A stretch of DNA of 64,000 bases from Pseudomonas mandelii (GTDB lineage Bacteria > Pseudomonadota > Gammaproteobacteria > Pseudomonadales > Pseudomonadaceae), in assembly GCF_900106065.1 (NCBI RefSeq), contig NZ_LT629796.1, positions 930,001-994,000 of the forward strand, read 5' to 3'. The position numbers and the translations under genes are program-made. The first letter of the stretch is position 1. The number at the start of each line of letters is the position of its first letter. Shown here piece by piece: positions 39,963 through 49,163 of this stretch. A model generated the notes under the pieces. The model was given only the letters and a program-made list of their open reading frames with translations, ran no database searches and was not told the origin of the DNA.

Positions 39963-42428
39963 ATGAACACAGTATCGAATTACCGTGATGGCGAAGCCGT
40001 GCCCGTTATTCGCGACAGCGCTCGCCCTCATCCATGGCAGCGAACCACCTTGGCGGTGCTGCTGAGCAACGCGCTGATGATGCTCGATGCCTACGGTGAG
40101 GTGTCGATGCCAGCGTCGTTCGACAAAGACACGTTACGGCAGCGCGGCATCGATCCGGCGCTGGCGACGCTGCTGATGCAGGCGCCGCAGTTCACGGCCG
40201 GCCGCCACCCTGTCACGCTCACCGTCAACGGCCAGCGTCATGGCCGGGTCGACGTCACGTTCGATCGCGAAGGGGCGTTGTGCTTCGATCGCACGCTGCT
40301 CGATGCGGCGAACCTAACGGTGCCCGCGCTTACGCTGGACGATGGCCCATGCCATGACTTTCTAGGCCGCGCGCCGCAGACCGTCATCGAACCGAACCCC
40401 GCTGGCCTGGCCCTGTCGCTGATCGTGCCCACCGATGCGATACGCCCCACTGCCCGGGATTTTTCCGGCTATCAAACCGGTGGTGTCGCCGGCTTGATCA
40501 ACTACGACGTCACCGGTTTGCACAGCCGTTCCAGTGACAGCACCAGCCGCTACGCCTCGGCCAATACCGAACTCGGCTTCAATGCCGGTGACTGGATCGT
40601 GCGCAGCCGCCAGGTGCAGACCTGGCAGGACGACGTGTCCACAACGACTCATATTGCGGCCTACGCCCAGCGGACTTTCGCCAGCCAGGAAGCGGTGTTG
40701 CAGGCGGGCCAGATCAACCTCTACAACCCGGTGCTCGCCGGTGCGCAGATCACCGGTGTGCAAGTGCTGAATGAACAAGCCCTGCAGGTCGAAGGAAAAA
40801 GCGCGGTCATTGAAGGGATCGCCAACAGTCAGGCCCAGGTCGAGGTCCGGCAAAACGGTTCGCTGATCCATTCCACGGTGGTACCCGCCGGCCCGTTCGT
40901 GCTCACCAACGTGCGGCGGCTCAACACGCGTTCCGACGTGGAAGTCACGATCAAGGAGACCGATGGCAGCGAGCGCCGTTTTACCGTGCCGGCCGCGATG
41001 TTGGGGGTCAGTTTGCCAGCGCCCGGTTATTCGCTGGGCGCCGGTCAGGTGCGCAGTGTCGGTGACGCTCAGGGAGGCGATCCCTGGGTCATCAGCGGCG
41101 GCTGGAGCGGTGCGCTCGCCCCGCAACTATTGCTCAGCGCCGGCCTCACCGGCGCCGCCGACTATCGCGCGGTGGGTGCCAGCGTCGGCCTGTTGCCCTC
41201 GCCGTTCACTCAGGTGCAAGCCACGCTGACCGGCGCGGACGCCAGCGGCAGACACGCCAGCCAGGGGCTTCAAGCCGACCTGAACGTCTCGCATCGGTTG
41301 AACGAGCAGTGGGCGCTCAGTGCCGGCAGTTCTTACCGAACCCTGGGCTACCGGGAACTGGAGGAGGCGGTGTTCGCCAACACGTCCGACAACAGCCAGT
41401 CACGTTACCGCGATCAGCAAAGCGCGGCCCTGTCATGGTCGCATCCATGGCTCGGCGCCTTCAGCAGCGGCTTCAGTCGGTCCAGTTCGTTCGACGGCCA
41501 AAGCAGCAGCCGCGCCCTCGCATCCTGGGGCACCAGCATCGCGGGCGTATCCGTCTCGGCGACCGCCGAATGGCAGCTCAGCGGTTCGAACGGCAACGAT
41601 GACAGCATCTACCTGAACCTCAGCATTCCCCTGGGCGAGAACCGCCGGGCACGCAGCTGGGTACGCCGTTCCGCCGGCGAATACCGCAGCGGCGTGGGCT
41701 TGAGTGAACGGGTCAACGATCAGCTGGGTTACCGGGTTGGCGTCGAACACGACACGCGCGACAAACAGGTTCAATCCACGGCCGGCGTGTCGCTGCTGCC
41801 GCGCTACACCCAGCTCGATCTCAATTACACCCGCGCCGATGCCGAGCGCTCCAGCTATCAGGCCAGCGCTCGCGGTGGCGCCGTGCTGCATGGCGGTGGC
41901 GTGACGCTGTCGCCATACCCGGTGAGCGACACCTTTGCGTTGCTGTCGGTCGGTGACATGGGTTCCATCAAAGTGTCGACGCCCAGCGGTCCGGTCTGGA
42001 CCGACTGGCAAGGTCAGGCGGTGATCCCGCAAGTGACGGCTTATGGCAAAAGCCCGGTGGAAGTCGACACCAAAACCCTGCCGCGCAACGCCGACATTCA
42101 CAACGGGCTGGCGGTGATTTCGGCCGGTCGCGGCGCCGTCGACAACGTTGAATTCGGCATCACGATGACCCGCCGGGCCTTACTCAAGGCCACCACCGCC
42201 AACGGCGCGCCCCTGCCGCGCGGTGCCTCCGTGAACACCGAGGATGGCGAGTTCGTGACCCTGGTGCAGGACGGCGGCCTGGTGTTCTTGCCCAACGCGC
42301 TCGACCGCCGTGCGTTGTGGATCAGCGCGCCGGAGCTGGAGCGCTGCGAACTGCGCTTCGAGCTGCCCACCGACGCCGACGCCGACGCGTACTACGAAAC
42401 CGCCCCCGCCAAGTGCCGAGCCCTCTGA
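39963..42428 (+). CDS. Outer-membrane fimbrial usher
   Basis: An 821-residue PapC-family usher. The N-terminal periplasmic domain (about 50-165) reads FDKDTLRQRGIDPALATLLMQ...VTLTVNGQRHGRVDV. A beta-barrel with plug and two C-terminal domains follows, with Cys near both domain ends. An unusual polar stretch of about 25 residues precedes the hydrophobic signal segment (TLAVLLSNALMML). ATG 39963 is used; GTG 39954 is an alternative and neither has a strong ribosome-binding site. It is the only usher in the window, so all five DUF1120 proteins probably depend on it. Confidence 0.88.
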   Translation: MNTVSNYRDGEAVPVIRDSARPHPWQRTTLAVLLSNALMMLDAYGEVSMPASFDKDTLRQRGIDPALATLLMQAPQFTAGRHPVTLTVNGQRHGRVDVTFDREGALCFDRTLLDAANLTVPALTLDDGPCHDFLGRAPQTVIEPNPAGLALSLIVPTDAIRPTARDFSGYQTGGVAGLINYDVTGLHSRSSDSTSRYASANTELGFNAGDWIVRSRQVQTWQDDVSTTTHIAAYAQRTFASQEAVLQAGQINLYNPVLAGAQITGVQVLNEQALQVEGKSAVIEGIANSQAQVEVRQNGSLIHSTVVPAGPFVLTNVRRLNTRSDVEVTIKETDGSERRFTVPAAMLGVSLPAPGYSLGAGQVRSVGDAQGGDPWVISGGWSGALAPQLLLSAGLTGAADYRAVGASVGLLPSPFTQVQATLTGADASGRHASQGLQADLNVSHRLNEQWALSAGSSYRTLGYRELEEAVFANTSDNSQSRYRDQQSAALSWSHPWLGAFSSGFSRSSSFDGQSSSRALASWGTSIAGVSVSATAEWQLSGSNGNDDSIYLNLSIPLGENRRARSWVRRSAGEYRSGVGLSERVNDQLGYRVGVEHDTRDKQVQSTAGVSLLPRYTQLDLNYTRADAERSSYQASARGGAVLHGGGVTLSPYPVSDTFALLSVGDMGSIKVSTPSGPVWTDWQGQAVIPQVTAYGKSPVEVDTKTLPRNADIHNGLAVISAGRGAVDNVEFGITMTRRALLKATTANGAPLPRGASVNTEDGEFVTLVQDGGLVFLPNALDRRALWISAPELERCELRFELPTDADADAYYETAPAKCRAL

Positions 42429-42438
42429 GGATGACTTC

Positions 42439-43581
42439 ATGAACCTGTTGCACTTTCTGCTATTGACCCTCGCGCTCCTGGCACTGAGTGGATTCACGCC
42501 AGTGGCCTCGGCGTCCATGGACGACTGCCAGTTCAACCTGAGCCAGCCGGTGCTCGATTACGGGCTGATGAACCGGGCGATACGGCCTGATGCCGCACCG
42601 GAGCGCAACCTCGGTGAACGCCAGCTCAGCCTGACCTTGAGCTGTGCGCAGCCCATCGACATGAGCCTGTTCTACCGGGCGATGGCCGCGACCGCCGAAC
42701 GCTTTCACTTTGCCGAACGCGGCAGCTATCAGATGCGTATTCGCGATGCCGTGCTCGATGGCCAATCGGTCGAGATCGGGTTGATTGCCGGGGTCGGTCA
42801 GCCGCCGGCAGAAATGGCGTCGAGCCTGATCTGGCGACCGGAGCACGGGATCGTCCCGGTGCAGGCCGGCGTGGCGGTGCAAGGGCGCAGTTTCTCGGCC
42901 CAGCTTCAGCTGACGGCCTGGGCTCAAGAGCAAGGCATGCAGGTGCGTGACGCGGTGACCTGGGAAGCCTTCGGGGTGTTCGACGCCGTCGCCGCCGGAC
43001 GCACCCGCGAGGCGACCTTGCGCGCCCGCTTCGCTCCGGCGGCCTGCGAGCCGGTGCTGTCCAACGGCGGCGTGGTCGACTTCGGCACCCTGTCGAAAAA
43101 AGACCTGCACGCAGACCAGGACACACGCCTGCCGCCCAAGTCGTTGACGCTGAGGGTCGGCTGCGACGCGCCGACGTCCTTCGCCTTGATCATGCACGAC
43201 AACCGCTCAGGCTCGGCGATGCTCGACAGCGAGATCGACTACGGCCTGGGCAAGGACGGCAGCGGCAACAGGATTGGCCGTTTTTCACTGCACGTCGACC
43301 CGGCCGACGCCAATGCCGACGGCTTCGCCCGCCTTTATCAAACCCACTCCAGCATCGCCGGCACAGCCTGGAACACCGGCAGCGCCAACCCGATCGCTAT
43401 CGGCAAAAGCCGTTACCTGGCGTTCACCGACAACGACGGCAGCAGTGCCGGCCCGGTGCTGATCCAGAACCTCAGCACCACAGTGACCGTCGACGCCGTT
43501 ATCGCCCCCACCCACAGCCTGGACGTGAGCCGAGCCATCGAGCTCGATGGCGCGGGGACGATCGAGATTATTTACCTGTAA
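42439..43581 (+). CDS. Two-domain DUF1120 protein, candidate fimbrial tip adhesin
   Basis: A 380-residue secreted protein. After a signal peptide (about 1-25) the mature protein starts almost at once with Cys (SMDDCQFNL), lacking the donor-strand extension of the other subunits. The N-terminal domain (about 26-200) has a Cys pair and VLDYG spacing like a diverged DUF1120 domain. A linker leads to a clear DUF1120 domain (about 210-380) ending EIIYL. This is the architecture expected of a tip adhesin, with a binding domain before a pilin domain. AGGA lies before ATG 42439; the gene starts ten bases after the usher. Confidence 0.82.
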   Translation: MNLLHFLLLTLALLALSGFTPVASASMDDCQFNLSQPVLDYGLMNRAIRPDAAPERNLGERQLSLTLSCAQPIDMSLFYRAMAATAERFHFAERGSYQMRIRDAVLDGQSVEIGLIAGVGQPPAEMASSLIWRPEHGIVPVQAGVAVQGRSFSAQLQLTAWAQEQGMQVRDAVTWEAFGVFDAVAAGRTREATLRARFAPAACEPVLSNGGVVDFGTLSKKDLHADQDTRLPPKSLTLRVGCDAPTSFALIMHDNRSGSAMLDSEIDYGLGKDGSGNRIGRFSLHVDPADANADGFARLYQTHSSIAGTAWNTGSANPIAIGKSRYLAFTDNDGSSAGPVLIQNLSTTVTVDAVIAPTHSLDVSRAIELDGAGTIEIIYL

Positions 43582-43663
43582 CACCCAGCCCGATCCTGCT
43601 GGTTTCGGGGCGCACTTGAGCGGCCCGGGGCAGTCAGGACACAACCCTAGAAGTGAGCAAATA

Positions 43664-44284
43664 ATGATCAAAAAGTACTTTGCAGCACTCTCCGCCACCG
43701 CACTGATTGGCGTTGCGCCTTATGCAGTGGCGGCTTCGAGCATTGACCTGACTGTCACAGGTCTCATCACGCCGAGAGCTTGCACTCCTTCGTTGTCCGA
43801 TGGAGGAACGGTCGACGTCGGCCAGGTGCAGGCAAAAGACCTCAACCTGACAAGTGACACGATAGTAGGCAGTCATCCGATACAGCTGACGGTCGCGTGT
43901 GACGCGTCAACGCCATTTGCACTTAACGGTATTGATAACAAAGCCGGAACATCATCGTCCAACCTGTATTTCGGATTGGGCCTGACCAGCAATAACGAAA
44001 AAATAGGTTATTTCACGCCATCGATCCAAAGCGCGCTTGCGGACGGACAACCTGTGCACTCGATCAGATCAACTGATAACGGTGCGAGTTGGACGCGCAT
44101 CTATCAGATCCTGAAGGATAACCTCACATCGGTAAGCGCTGTCGGCACTCTCACGCCAATCTCCGTGAAAGACCTCACGATGGAACTGATGATCTACACC
44201 TTCATTGCCCGCGCCGATAGCCTCACCTTAACCGACGATGTCACTATCGACGGTTCAGCCACATTTGAAATGAAGTACCTGTAA
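43664..44284 (+). CDS. DUF1120 fimbrial subunit-like protein 3
   Basis: A 206-residue secreted protein with signal peptide about 1-23 (YAVAA). N-terminal strand SSIDLTVTGLITP, Cys pair RACTP / VACDA, and C terminus DGSATFEMKYL. It is closest to subunit 1 (shared FGLGL, NEKIGYF, DLTMEL, TLTDDVT). Codon use is richer in A and T (ATA, GTA, AAA-rich stretches) than in the adjacent adhesin gene, suggesting a different recent history. A hairpin follows the stop. Confidence 0.84.
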   Translation: MIKKYFAALSATALIGVAPYAVAASSIDLTVTGLITPRACTPSLSDGGTVDVGQVQAKDLNLTSDTIVGSHPIQLTVACDASTPFALNGIDNKAGTSSSNLYFGLGLTSNNEKIGYFTPSIQSALADGQPVHSIRSTDNGASWTRIYQILKDNLTSVSAVGTLTPISVKDLTMELMIYTFIARADSLTLTDDVTIDGSATFEMKYL

Positions 44285-44293
44285 GCCGTGCAT

Positions 44294-44320
44294 CTTGCCC
44301 GAGGTCCTGCTTCGGGCAAG
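44294..44320 (+). other. Hairpin between subunits 3 and 4
   Basis: CTTGCCCGA (44294-44302) pairs exactly with TCGGGCAAG (44312-44320), with a nine-base loop and no T-run. A weaker hairpin with CCCGA/TCGGG lies after the adhesin gene (43588-43611). Confidence 0.55.
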
Positions 44321-44358
44321 GACTGATTCCGCTCACCACACACAGCGAAACCTGTCCC

Positions 44359-45009
44359 ATGAAAAAGACTCCACACGCGCTGACGATGGCGATCTTCGTC
44401 CTGACGTCGCCGCTCACCTTGGCCACCTCATCGACAGACCTGAGGGTCACAGGCCTCATCACCCCACTTGCCTGCACCCCGATGCTGTCCAACAGCGGCC
44501 TCGTCGATTACGGAAAAATCTCCCGGCAAGACCTGAACGTCGACAAACGCACTCGACTGCGCGACCAGACACTCGACCTCAACATTCAGTGCAATGCGCT
44601 CACGCGTTTTGCTCTGCTGATGCGCGACAACCGCGACGGCTCGGCCATCGTCAACAGCGAGATTTACTACGGCCTGAACCACGACCACAGCCACAATAAA
44701 ATCGGCTTGTATTCGCTGAACTTCGATCCTGCCAGCACGGTGGTGGACGACCTGACGCAGGTCTATCGAACCGACTCGACCACGGGGGGCAAAGCCTGGA
44801 GCCCGTCGAACAGCCAGCCCATCCCGATGGGCTCCCGAAGCTATCTCGGCTTTACCGACAGCGCAGGCAGCAGCGCCGGCCCGATAGCCATCCGCAACCT
44901 GACCAGCCGGGTGACGGTCGAAACGGTCATCGCGCCCACCTCCGAACTGGACCTGAGTGCCGAAGTGCAACTCGACGGCTCGGCGACCCTGGACGTTGTT
45001 TACCTGTAG
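44359..45009 (+). CDS. DUF1120 fimbrial subunit-like protein 4
   Basis: A 216-residue secreted protein with signal peptide about 1-22 (LTLAT). N-terminal strand SSTDLRVTGLITP, Cys pair LACTP / IQCNA, C terminus LDVVYL. It is most similar to the C-terminal domain of the two-domain adhesin (NSEIYYGL, GFTDSAGSSAGP, TVETVIAPTSELD have close counterparts there). The start ATG 44359 lacks a strong ribosome-binding site. It is last in the locus; its stop lies one base from the convergent MFS gene. Confidence 0.84.
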   Translation: MKKTPHALTMAIFVLTSPLTLATSSTDLRVTGLITPLACTPMLSNSGLVDYGKISRQDLNVDKRTRLRDQTLDLNIQCNALTRFALLMRDNRDGSAIVNSEIYYGLNHDHSHNKIGLYSLNFDPASTVVDDLTQVYRTDSTTGGKAWSPSNSQPIPMGSRSYLGFTDSAGSSAGPIAIRNLTSRVTVETVIAPTSELDLSAEVQLDGSATLDVVYL

Positions 45010-45010
45010 T

Positions 45011-46294
45011 TCAGACCTTTTCGCTGACGACCTGAACGTACAGCGAACGCCCGGCGCCGAGGCCGGCAACGATGGCGCCGAGGCCGATCACGCCAAAGAT
45101 CCAGCCCAACGCGGTCCAGCCGCCCGTCCAGTCATGCACGATCCCGACCGCGAACGGCCCCATCGACGCCAGGGTGTAACCGAAGCCCTGGGCCATGCTC
45201 GACAGGTTGGCCGCCACATGGGCATCACGCGAGCGCAGCACGATCAGGGTCAATGCGAGACTGAATGCACCGCCCTGCCCCAGGCCGAGCAGGATCGCCC
45301 AGCCCCACAGGCCTTCGATCGGTGCATAGAGACAGCCGAACAGGCCGCCGAGGGTCAGCAGCATGACCACCACAATCGCCAGCCGCTGATCCTTGCCGCG
45401 CGTCGCCAGCCAGGGCGCCGCCAGAGAACTGGCCAACTGGACGATCACCGAACCCGAGAGCACCAGACCGGCCTGGGTCGGGGTCAGGCCGCGACCGATC
45501 AGGATCGAGGGCAACCAGCCAAAGACGATGTACGCCAGGGATGATTGCAGGCCCATGTACAACGTGACTTGCCAGGCCAGCGGATCACGCAATAGGCCGC
45601 GAACCCGATACGCGACGTTATGTGCGCCGTGTTTCTGCCCCACTTGCGGCAACCAGAAAACCGCCGCGACCAGCGCAGGCACTACCCAGAAACCGAGGCC
45701 CAAGGCCCAGCTGTTATCGAAATGCTCGCTCAGCGGCACGGTCGCCCCCGCCGCCATCGCCGCGCCCAGACACAGGGCCATGGTGTACACGCCGGTCATG
45801 GTGCCGGCCTGTTTCGGGAAGTCGCGCTTGACGATGCCCGGTAACAAAACGCCAATCACACCGATGCTCGCGCCGCCCAGCACACTGCCGGCGAACAGGC
45901 CGATCTCACCGAAGGAACTGCGCAGGATGATTCCGCCGGCCAGCATCAACAGAATGCCCAACACCACGCGCTCGGCGCCAAAACGTCGCGCCAGCAAGGG
46001 CGCTAGCGGAGCAAACAAGCCGAGACAGAGCACCGGCAACGTCGTCAGCAACCCGGCCTGGGCCGCCGACAGGCCGAGGGTCTTCGACACTTCGCTGAGC
46101 ATCGGCGCCATGCTCGACAACGCCGGACGCAGGTTCAGCGCCACCAGGATCAGCCCCAGCAGCAACAGCCATGGGCGACGCAGGACGGGATGACGCTGCT
46201 GGACCTCTTCGTCATCGGCCTCGGCGTCGATCAGCAGCTCTTCGAGTTCTGCCGTGCGCTTGGGTTGAGTGATGTTGCTGTTGCGGCTCGACAT
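45011..46294 (-). CDS. MFS transporter, CynX/NimT family
   Basis: A 427-residue protein with twelve predicted membrane segments after an acidic 40-residue cytoplasmic tail (LEELLIDAEADDEEV). Family hallmarks include VALNLRPALSSMAPML in segment 1. CynX/NimT members carry cyanate, nitroimidazole-related or unknown compounds; substrate is open here. ATG 46294 is used, but ATG 46318, which would overlap the regulator stop by eleven bases, is also possible. It is paired with the upstream GntR gene and converges on the fimbrial locus with almost no spacer. Confidence 0.88.
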   Translation of the reverse strand: MSSRNSNITQPKRTAELEELLIDAEADDEEVQQRHPVLRRPWLLLLGLILVALNLRPALSSMAPMLSEVSKTLGLSAAQAGLLTTLPVLCLGLFAPLAPLLARRFGAERVVLGILLMLAGGIILRSSFGEIGLFAGSVLGGASIGVIGVLLPGIVKRDFPKQAGTMTGVYTMALCLGAAMAAGATVPLSEHFDNSWALGLGFWVVPALVAAVFWLPQVGQKHGAHNVAYRVRGLLRDPLAWQVTLYMGLQSSLAYIVFGWLPSILIGRGLTPTQAGLVLSGSVIVQLASSLAAPWLATRGKDQRLAIVVVMLLTLGGLFGCLYAPIEGLWGWAILLGLGQGGAFSLALTLIVLRSRDAHVAANLSSMAQGFGYTLASMGPFAVGIVHDWTGGWTALGWIFGVIGLGAIVAGLGAGRSLYVQVVSEKV

Positions 46295-46307
46295 GGAGTT
46301 CTCGGTT

Positions 46308-46967
46308 TCAAGGTTCATTGATCAACTGCCTAGACAGGGCTTTGGCCCGTTCCGGGTCGCGTTGCTCGACGGCATCAAGCAGTTCGATATGCAGGTCGAA
46401 CACCTCTTGGCGTCGCGGGGTGATGTTCAGGGTCTGGCGCAAATGCGCGCCGACGATGCTGGAGAAATAGCGATACAGCTCGCTGAGGGTCGGGTTGTGC
46501 GCGGCGTCCACCAGACGGCGGTGGAACACCAGATCGCAGGCGATGTAGCTGTCGAGATCGCCGTGATAGTGGCTGCCGCTGACACCCAATGCTTCGCGCA
46601 AGGCCACCAGATCCTCATCCGTTCGGCGCAGAGCAGCGAGACCGATGGCTTCGACTTCAAGGATGTGCCGGGTCTCGCGGGCCTGTTCATGGGAGCAGCG
46701 CGACAAGGCTTTCATGGTGTCCAGTGGATCGATCACCGCCCGCAAATAGCTACCGTCGCCCTGACGGATTTCGATCAAACCGGAAAACGCCAATACACGC
46801 ATGGCTTCGCGCACGGTGTTGCGGCTGATGCCCAACTCGGCGGACAGCTCTGGCTCTGTGGGTAAACGCTGGCCGACCTGCCAGGCGCCAGCGTTGATGC
46901 GTTGGCGCAGTTGATCCAGAGCCTGGTCGACCAGGGACCGCTTAACGAGTGGAGAAATGTCTGACAT
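46308..46967 (-). CDS. GntR/FadR-family transcriptional regulator
   Basis: A 219-residue regulator with an N-terminal winged helix (about 10-75, RLPTEPELSAELGISRNTVREAMRVLAFSGLIEIRQGDGSYL) and an all-helical FCD ligand domain (about 85-215). It precedes the MFS gene on the same strand and probably controls it. ATG 46967 follows AAGGG by about nine bases. A 21-base palindrome just upstream (46980-47000) is a likely autoregulatory operator. Confidence 0.9.
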   Translation of the reverse strand: MSDISPLVKRSLVDQALDQLRQRINAGAWQVGQRLPTEPELSAELGISRNTVREAMRVLAFSGLIEIRQGDGSYLRAVIDPLDTMKALSRCSHEQARETRHILEVEAIGLAALRRTDEDLVALREALGVSGSHYHGDLDSYIACDLVFHRRLVDAAHNPTLSELYRYFSSIVGAHLRQTLNITPRRQEVFDLHIELLDAVEQRDPERAKALSRQLINEP

Positions 46968-46979
46968 AGGATTCGCCCT

Positions 46980-47000
46980 TTCATCCAATCATAGGATGAA
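46980..47000. promoter_or_regulatory. Candidate operator of the FadR-type regulator
   Basis: TTCATCC and GGATGAA form perfect seven-base arms around AATCATA, 13 bases ahead of the regulator start. The next 230 bases (to about 47231) hold only a short CTGAC/GTCAG palindrome near 47006-47021 and no gene. Confidence 0.55.
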
Positions 47001-47232
47001 TTTTCTGACATGTTAGTCAGCTACGCGTAGGACGGCAACCGCCTAAGTTCAAAGGGCAGGAGAGGAAGCGGGATTTTCGATTAGTAAGAATTACCCTTTG
47101 CTTGATCGGCATCCAGAATTACTGGGCGACGTGCAAATACTTCAAGAGGGTGCAGACTTGCAACGTCTATTGGTGGACCTCGATCGATCATCCCCCCTCC
47201 GCGCTCGCATCCTGACTGCAAACCGCAGACAA

Positions 47233-47264
47233 AAATAAACCCGGAACACTGTCCGGGTTTATTT
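47233..47264 (-). terminator. Terminator of the aap operon
   Basis: AAATAAACCCGGA (47233-47245) pairs exactly with TCCGGGTTTATTT (47252-47264), just downstream of aapP on the minus strand, with a T-run beyond. Confidence 0.9.
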
Positions 47265-47280
47265 CACTGCCAAGTGCCGA

Positions 47281-48045
47281 TCAATGCAGAATCTGGCTCA
47301 GGAACATCTTCGTCCGATCGTTCTGCGGGTTGTCGAAGAAGTCGTTCGGTGCAGCCTGCTCGACGATTTCACCCTTGTCCATGAAGATCACGCGATTGGC
47401 CACGGTGCGCGCGAAGCCCATTTCGTGGGTCACGCAGAGCATGGTCATGCCGTCTTCGGCGAGGCCGATCATGGTGTCGAGCACCTCTTTCACCATTTCC
47501 GGGTCGAGTGCCGAAGTCGGTTCGTCGAACAGCATGATTTTCGGTTTCATGCACAAAGCACGGGCAATCGCCACACGCTGCTGCTGACCACCGGACAGTT
47601 GTCCCGGGAATTTATGCGCCTGTTCCGGAATGCGGACGCGCTCCAGGTAATGCATGGCGATTTCTTCGGCCTGGCGCTTGGGCATCTTGCGCACCCACAT
47701 CGGTGCCAGCGTGCAGTTCTGCAGGATGGTCAGGTGCGGGAACAGGTTGAAGTGCTGGAACACCATGCCGACTTCACGACGGACCGTTTCGATCTGCTTG
47801 AGGTCGTTGGTCAATTCCACGCCATCGACCACGATGCGCCCCTGCTGGTGTTCTTCCAGACGGTTGAGGCAGCGGATGGTGGTCGACTTGCCGGAACCCG
47901 ACGGGCCGCACAGGACGATTCGCTCGCCCTGCTTGACGTTCAGGTTGATATCTTTCAGCACGTGGAACTGGCCGTACCACTTGTTCACGCCCTGCATCTG
48001 AATAATGCCTTCAGGGCTCACAGGCTTTTTGATTGCTTCGCTCAT
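47281..48045 (-). CDS. aapP: Amino-acid ABC transporter ATPase
   Basis: A 254-residue ATPase of the polar-amino-acid transporter family. Walker A is GPSGSGKST (47-55), the signature is LSGGQQQR and Walker B is [13 protein letters not shown]. It powers the AapQM permease. ATG 48045 has AGGAG seven bases upstream; the longer frame reaches into aapM. It is last in aapJ-aapQ-aapM-aapP and ten bases after aapM. Confidence 0.95.
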   Translation of the reverse strand: MSEAIKKPVSPEGIIQMQGVNKWYGQFHVLKDINLNVKQGERIVLCGPSGSGKSTTIRCLNRLEEHQQGRIVVDGVELTNDLKQIETVRREVGMVFQHFNLFPHLTILQNCTLAPMWVRKMPKRQAEEIAMHYLERVRIPEQAHKFPGQLSGGQQQRVAIARALCMKPKIMLFDEPTSALDPEMVKEVLDTMIGLAEDGMTMLCVTHEMGFARTVANRVIFMDKGEIVEQAAPNDFFDNPQNDRTKMFLSQILH

Positions 48046-48055
48046 TACAGAACTC

Positions 48056-49153
48056 CTAACGCTTGTGGCCAGTGTCGAGCTTGCGTTCCAGATGCATGGA
48101 ATAGCGCGACATACCGAAACAGAAAATCCAGAACACCAGGGCCGCGAACACATAGCCTTCGGTGGCCATGCCCAACCATTTCGGGTCGGCGGCAGCTTGT
48201 TTGACGCTGTTGAGCAGGTCGAACAGGCCGATGATGATCACCAGGCTGGTGTCCTTGAACAGCGCAATGAAGGTGTTGACGATGCCAGGAATCACCAACT
48301 TCAGGGCTTGCGGCAGAATCACCAGCCCCATGCTGCGCCAGTAACCGAGGCCCATCGCTGCGGCTGCTTCGTACTGACCTTTGGGAATCGCTTGCAGACC
48401 GCCACGCACCACTTCGGCAACATAGGCCGACTGGAACAGGATCACGCCGATCAGCGCCCGCAGCAGTTTGTCGAAGTTCATGCCTTCAGGCAGGAACAAC
48501 GGCAGCATCACCGAGGACATGAACAGCACCGTAATCAACGGCACGCCGCGCCAGAATTCGATGAAGGTCACGCAGACCACTCGAATCGCCGGCATGTTCG
48601 AACGACGGCCCAGCGCCAGCACGATCCCCAGCGGCAACGCACCGGCAATACCGACGGTGGCGATCACCAGGGTCAGCATCAGGCCGCCCCATTGGCTGGT
48701 CGCCACCTGGGTCAGGCCGAAAACGCCGCCATGCAACAGGCACCAGGCAATGATCGGGTACAGCACCAGGAAGCTCAGGCCGTAAACCGCTTTACGCGGG
48801 AAGCGCGAGATGAACAACGGTGCCACGCCGATGACTGCCAGCCACACGGTCAGGTCTACGCGCCAACGCAGTACCGGCGGGTAATAGCCGTACATGAACT
48901 GGCCGAAGCGCTGCTGGATGAACACCCAGCAGGCGCCTTCCTTGGTGCAGTCGGCCTGGGACGTGCCGACCCAGTTGGCGTCCAGGATCGCCCAATGCAG
49001 GATCGGCGGCACCACCAGGTAAATCAGGTAGAACGCGAACAGGGTCAGCGCGGTGTTCAGCCAGCTGGAGAACATGTTCGCGCGCATCCACGCCATCGGC
49101 CCGAAGACTTTGCTCGGTGGTGGCATGTCGGGTTTGAAAGTATGAGTACTCAT
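48056..49153 (-). CDS. aapM: Amino-acid ABC transporter permease
   Basis: A 365-residue inner-membrane protein of the His/Glu/Gln/Arg permease family, with a long N-terminal part (several membrane segments and a loop [14 protein letters not shown]) and the conserved EAA loop [30 protein letters not shown]. It pairs with AapQ to form the general L-amino-acid channel. It lies ten bases after aapQ. Confidence 0.93.
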   Translation of the reverse strand: MSTHTFKPDMPPPSKVFGPMAWMRANMFSSWLNTALTLFAFYLIYLVVPPILHWAILDANWVGTSQADCTKEGACWVFIQQRFGQFMYGYYPPVLRWRVDLTVWLAVIGVAPLFISRFPRKAVYGLSFLVLYPIIAWCLLHGGVFGLTQVATSQWGGLMLTLVIATVGIAGALPLGIVLALGRRSNMPAIRVVCVTFIEFWRGVPLITVLFMSSVMLPLFLPEGMNFDKLLRALIGVILFQSAYVAEVVRGGLQAIPKGQYEAAAAMGLGYWRSMGLVILPQALKLVIPGIVNTFIALFKDTSLVIIIGLFDLLNSVKQAAADPKWLGMATEGYVFAALVFWIFCFGMSRYSMHLERKLDTGHKR

Positions 49154-49163
49154 GCGCTTTTCC

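Noticed and set aside
39874..39988. Two short leader frames (24 and 34 codons) between chaperone and usher genes
   Set aside because: No conservation evidence and poor ribosome-binding sites; the region is better explained by the hairpins.
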